A stretch of DNA of 19,223 nucleotides from Blastococcus sp. CT_GayMR20 (GTDB lineage: Bacteria; Actinomycetota; Actinomycetes; Mycobacteriales; Geodermatophilaceae), in NCBI RefSeq assembly GCF_004570345.1, contig NZ_SPQM01000094.1:1-19223 (forward strand), read 5' to 3'. Below, one piece after another: positions 16,279 through 19,223 of this stretch; the first letter of the stretch is position 1; every line of letters starts with the position of its first letter. The notes below the pieces were generated by a model. The model was not told the DNA's origin. It was given only the letters and a program-made list of their open reading frames with translations, and made no database searches. A program made the position numbers and the translations under genes.

Positions 16279-17165
16279 CAGTTCAGCCGGAGCTCGGCCG
16301 CGGCACGCACCTGGTCGCTGGCGTGCTTGAGCACCACGCCGAGGGTGGACCGCATCGCCGACTCGTCCAGGGTGTCGAGACCCAGTTCGAGGAGCGTGTG
16401 CGCCCAGTCGAGGGTCTCGGAGATGGACGGCGACTTCTTCAGCTCCAGCGCGCGCAGCGCCCGCACGGTGCGGACCAACTGCTCGGCCAGCCCCGGCGCC
16501 AGGTCGGGCACCCGCGACAGCACGATCTCGCGCTCGCGCTCGGCCGACGGGTAGTCCAGTGCCAGGTAGAGGCAGCGACGCTTCAGCGCCTCGGACAGCT
16601 CCCGGGTCGCGTTCGACGTGAGCACCACCATCGGCCGGCGATCGGCCGTGATCGTGCCCAGCTCGGGGATCGTCACCTGGAAGTCCGAGAGCACCTCGAG
16701 CAGCAGGCCCTCGACCTCGACGTCGGCCTTGTCGGTCTCGTCGATGAGCAGCACGGTCGGCTCGGTCCGCCGGATCGCGGTGAGCAGCGGGCGGGAGAGC
16801 AGAAACTCCTCGCCGAAGATGTCGTCGTGGACGGTGTTCCAGTCCCCGCCGTCGGTTCCCTGTGACGCCTGGATGCGCAGCAGCTGCTTCTTGTAGTTCC
16901 ACTCGTACAGCGCCCGCGCCTCGTCGAGGCCCTCGTAGCACTGCAGCCGGATCAGCTCCGAGCCCGTCGCCGTCGCCAGCGCCTTCGCCAGCTCCGTCTT
17001 CCCGGTGCCGGCCGGGCCCTCGACGAGCAGCGGCTTGCCGAGCCGGTCGGCGAGGAAGACGGTCGTCGCGATCTGGGCATCGGGCAGGTAACCGGCGCTC
17101 GAGAGCCGCTTGCTGACGTCCGCGACCGAGGAGAACTGAGGGAACTGGGTCTGGGGGCGCGGCAA
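16278..17165 (-). CDS. MoxR-type AAA+ ATPase (CoxD-like)
   Basis: AAA+ chaperone ATPase, 295 residues, partner of the downstream VWA protein. Motifs are Walker A GPAGTGKT (50–57), Walker B VLLIDE (138–143), sensor 1 LTSNAT (182–187) and the arginine-finger region ALKRRC (193–198), followed by the helical lid. I chose a TTG start at 17165: AGGAG lies five bases upstream, the protein then begins PRPQTQFPQF, and no ATG or GTG fits nearby. proA ends 14 bp upstream, so it belongs to the same operon. The open frame continues far upstream inside proA, but that part is a shadow. CoxD of Oligotropha, as I recall it, has similar length, but its CO dehydrogenase substrate genes are absent here. Confidence 0.88.
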   Translation of the reverse strand: MPRPQTQFPQFSSVADVSKRLSSAGYLPDAQIATTVFLADRLGKPLLVEGPAGTGKTELAKALATATGSELIRLQCYEGLDEARALYEWNYKKQLLRIQASQGTDGGDWNTVHDDIFGEEFLLSRPLLTAIRRTEPTVLLIDETDKADVEVEGLLLEVLSDFQVTIPELGTITADRRPMVVLTSNATRELSEALKRRCLYLALDYPSAEREREIVLSRVPDLAPGLAEQLVRTVRALRALELKKSPSISETLDWAHTLLELGLDTLDESAMRSTLGVVLKHASDQVRAAAELRLN

Positions 17166-17179
17166 TTCGGCTCCTGGGA

Positions 17180-18427
17180 TCAGCGGGTGTGGCCGGAACC
17201 GGTCACGACGTAGGTCGTCGAGGTCAGCTCCGGGAGGCCCAGGGGACCCCGGGCGTGCAGCTTCTGGGTCGAGATGCCGATCTCGGCGCCGAACCCGAGC
17301 TCGCCCCCGTCGGTGAACCGCGTGGAGGCGTTGACCAGCACGGCGGCGGCGTCCACCCCGGCCACGAAGTCGGCGATCGCGGTCGCGGAGTCGGCGACGA
17401 TCGCCTCGCTGTGCCCGCTGCCCCACGACGCGATGTGGTCGACGGCGGCCGGCAGGTCGTCGACGACGCGCACGGCCATGTCCATCGACAGGTACTCCGT
17501 CGCCCAGTCCTCGTCCGTCGCCGGGATTACCGAGGAGTGCGCCGCCTGCGCCGAGGAATCCCCGTGCAGCGTCACGCCCGCGTCCGCGAGCGCCCCGAGC
17601 AGCCGCGGCAGGAACGCGACGTCGCGGTGCACGAGCAGCGTCTCCGCGGAGTTGCAGACGCTGACCCGGTGGGTCTTGGAGTTCAGCACGATGGCCTCGG
17701 CCATCGCCGCGTCGGCGGAGGCGTCGACGTAGACGTGGCAGTTGCCGACGCCGGTCTCGATGACGGGCACCGTGGACTCGCGGACGACGCGCTCGATGAG
17801 CGAGGCCCCACCGCGCGGGATGACGACGTCGACCATGCCGCGGGCGTTGAGCAGCTCCCCGACCGACGCCCGGTCGGCGGGCAGCAGCTCGACGAAGCCC
17901 TCGGGCAGCCCGGCCTTGGTCCCGGCCTCGATCAGGACGGCGACCAGCGCGGTGTTGGTGCGGAAGGCCGAGGCAGAACCGCGCAGCAGCGCCGCGTTGC
18001 CGCTCTTGAGGCACAGCCCGGCGGCGTCGACGGTCACGTTCGGGCGGGCCTCGTAGACGATCCCGACCACCCCGAGGGGCACCCGCACCTGGCGGAGCTG
18101 CAGCCCGTTCGGCAGCCGGGAGCCGCGGACGACGTCCCCGACGGGGTCTGGCAGCGCGACGAGCTCGCGCAGGGCACCGGCCACGCCGGCGACCCGGCCG
18201 GCGTCCAGGCGCAGCCGGTCCAGGATCGATTCCGGCGTTCCGTCGGCGCGCGCGGCCCCGACGTCGGCGGCGTTGGCGGCGAGCACCTCGTCGGTGCGCT
18301 CGACCAGCGCCTCGGCCATCGCCGTCAGGGCGGCGTCCTTGGTCTCGGTGGGAAGGGTGCGCAGCACCCGGGCGGCCGCCCGCGCGCGCAGCGCGGCGGC
18401 ACCGATCAGCGGCAGCTCGGCGGACAC
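17180..18427 (-). CDS. proA: glutamate-5-semialdehyde dehydrogenase (gamma-glutamyl phosphate reductase)
   Basis: ProA reduces gamma-glutamyl phosphate to glutamate-5-semialdehyde with NADPH, the second step of proline synthesis. The 415 residues match the family length. Signatures are [17 protein letters not shown] (about 116–132), [10 protein letters not shown] (141–150), the IPRGG segment, [12 protein letters not shown], and the catalytic cysteine in [12 protein letters not shown] (Cys258). The end [19 protein letters not shown] is typical. The GTG start lies six bases after TACCCT with no Shine-Dalgarno sequence, so a leaderless internal promoter may add to read-through from def, which ends 45 bp upstream. 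moxR follows after 14 bp. Confidence 0.97.
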   Translation of the reverse strand: MSAELPLIGAAALRARAAARVLRTLPTETKDAALTAMAEALVERTDEVLAANAADVGAARADGTPESILDRLRLDAGRVAGVAGALRELVALPDPVGDVVRGSRLPNGLQLRQVRVPLGVVGIVYEARPNVTVDAAGLCLKSGNAALLRGSASAFRTNTALVAVLIEAGTKAGLPEGFVELLPADRASVGELLNARGMVDVVIPRGGASLIERVVRESTVPVIETGVGNCHVYVDASADAAMAEAIVLNSKTHRVSVCNSAETLLVHRDVAFLPRLLGALADAGVTLHGDSSAQAAHSSVIPATDEDWATEYLSMDMAVRVVDDLPAAVDHIASWGSGHSEAIVADSATAIADFVAGVDAAAVLVNASTRFTDGGELGFGAEIGISTQKLHARGPLGLPELTSTTYVVTGSGHTR

Positions 18428-18433
18428 GGGAGA

Positions 18434-18439
18434 AGGGTA
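18434..18439 (-). promoter_or_regulatory. leaderless-type -10 element for proA
   Basis: TACCCT, then six bases, then the proA GTG. It lies in the 45-bp gap after def and would give an internal promoter for proA–moxR–VWA. Confidence 0.45.
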
Positions 18440-18472
18440 CGCGGGCCGAACCCAGGGTCGGCGTGGGAGAAG

Positions 18473-18955
18473 TCAGCGGGAACGCAGGGCACGCAGTGCG
18501 GTCTTGCGGGCCTCGCCGGTCAGCCGGTCGAGGAAGACCTTGCCGTCGAGGTGGTCGACCTCGTGCTGCAGGCAGCGGGCCATGAGTCCCTCGCCCTCCA
18601 GCCGCAGCGGCTTGCCGTCGACGTCGAAGCCCTCGACGACCGCGTGCATCGCCCGCACGGTCGGCGCCCAGATGCCCGGTACGGACAGGCAGCCCTCGTC
18701 GCCGTCCTGGATCTCCTCCGACAGCTCGACGATCGTCGGGTTCACCATGTGCCCGATCTCGCCGTCGATGTTGTAGGAGAACGCGCGGACGCTGACGCCG
18801 ATCTGCGGGGCGGCCAGTCCGGCCCGGCCGGGGTGGTCGACGGTCTCGACGAGGTCCTTCACGAGGCTGGCCAGCCAGGCGTCGAACTTCTTGACCTCGT
18901 CGGCCGGGGTGCGCAGGACCGGGTCACCGAGCTCGCGGATGGGACGGATCGTCAC
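18473..18955 (-). CDS. def: peptide deformylase
   Basis: Removes the formyl group from the initiator methionine of new proteins, using a ferrous-type metal. The 160-residue protein has all three motifs: [11 protein letters not shown] (43–53), EGCLS (87–91, metal-binding Cys89) and QHEVDH (130–135, two metal His and the catalytic Glu). The N-terminal [19 protein letters not shown] is typical of the family. The GTG at 18955 is chosen because the family start begins there; the frame is open further upstream inside proB. It begins 13 bp after the proB stop, so it is inserted between proB and proA. It may be one of several deformylases in the genome. Confidence 0.95.
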   Translation of the reverse strand: MTIRPIRELGDPVLRTPADEVKKFDAWLASLVKDLVETVDHPGRAGLAAPQIGVSVRAFSYNIDGEIGHMVNPTIVELSEEIQDGDEGCLSVPGIWAPTVRAMHAVVEGFDVDGKPLRLEGEGLMARCLQHEVDHLDGKVFLDRLTGEARKTALRALRSR

Positions 18956-18968
18956 GCGCGGCAGTCTC

Positions 18969-19223
18969 TCAGGCGCCCGTCCGGCGCCCGACCAGCACCA
19001 TCTCGTCGCGGTGCACGACCTCCCGGCGGTGCTCCGGCGCCAGGTCCCCGGTCTTGCGGCCGAGCAGGCCCGGCATCTCGCGGGCGTCGTACGCCACCAG
19101 CCCGCGCGCGACCACCACGCCGTCGGGGCCGACGAGCTCGACCGGGTCGTCGGCCAGGAAGTCACCGGCGAGCCCGGTGATGCCGGCAGCCAGCAGCGAG
19201 GCGTGCCGCTCCAGCACCGCGCG
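18969..19223 (-). CDS. proB: glutamate 5-kinase, C-terminal (PUA domain) part; 5' end outside window
   Basis: Only the last 84 residues are in the window, continuing off the right edge. They match the PUA domain of bacterial ProB: a [26 protein letters not shown] stretch, [19 protein letters not shown], and the terminal [14 protein letters not shown]. ProB phosphorylates glutamate in the first step of proline synthesis, and the nearby proA (third gene) supports the call. The kinase domain and start cannot be seen. def follows after 13 bp. Confidence 0.85.
   Translation of the reverse strand, partial: RAVLERHASLLAAGITGLAGDFLADDPVELVGPDGVVVARGLVAYDAREMPGLLGRKTGDLAPEHRREVVHRDEMVLVGRRTGA

Noticed and set aside
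1..19223. tRNA genes, CRISPR arrays, insertion sequences, phage genes or origins
   Set aside because: No T-loop motif with matching stems, no regularly spaced repeat array with spacers, no transposase or integrase motif, and no DnaA-box cluster noticed by eye on either strand.

Overview
The window is about 19 kb of very GC-rich DNA with almost no non-coding space. It carries the gene order of a high-GC Gram-positive bacterium (Actinomycetota). The order lepA / rpsT / holA–comEC–comEA–degV–phosphatase–rsfS–nadD–proA matches, with local gains and losses, the mycobacterial segment that runs from lepA and rpsT to proA. The lprG–P55 lipoprotein/efflux pair is also an actinobacterial hallmark. Frequent GTG starts, one TTG start and no insertion sequence, integrase, tRNA or CRISPR array point to stable chromosomal backbone. 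The genus cannot be read from the sequence. A soil or rock actinobacterium such as a Geodermatophilaceae member would fit, but that is a guess.

Layout: every gene except rpsT lies on the minus strand. From the left: a SARP/BTAD-type regulator with an AAA ATPase domain, cut by the window edge (1–1774); a P55-like MFS transporter (1828–3582) overlapping an LprG-like lipoprotein (3551–4252); a MOSC-domain protein (4317–4973) start/stop-overlapped with lepA (4970–6814); a divergent promoter region and rpsT on the plus strand (7018–7278); a shared bidirectional terminator; then holA, comEC, comEA, degV, a histidine phosphatase (gpgP-like), rsfS and nadD (7371–14526). After a 312-bp non-coding stretch with inverted and direct repeats comes a second minus-strand operon, read proB (partial) – def – proA – moxR-type ATPase – CoxE-like VWA protein (19223 down to 14839).

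How the genes work together: lprG–P55 is a lipid/drug export unit of the cell envelope. LepA and S20 belong to translation, as do RsfS (ribosome silencing) and Def (N-terminal deformylation). HolA loads the replicative clamp. ComEA/ComEC form the DNA-uptake channel. NadD makes NAD precursors. ProB/ProA make the proline precursor glutamate semialdehyde. The MoxR/VWA pair is a chaperone-type ATPase with its metal-binding partner, and its client is unknown.

No clearly new system is visible. The most worthwhile leads are: a repeated leaderless-start signature (TANNNT, 6–7 nt, GTG) at proA, nadD, comEA and degV, none of which has a Shine-Dalgarno sequence; the orphan MoxR–VWA pair tied to proline genes, with def inserted between proB and proA; three GTCGACC units at exact 16-bp spacing after the VWA gene; and a hairpin at the predicted 5' end of the rpsT mRNA.
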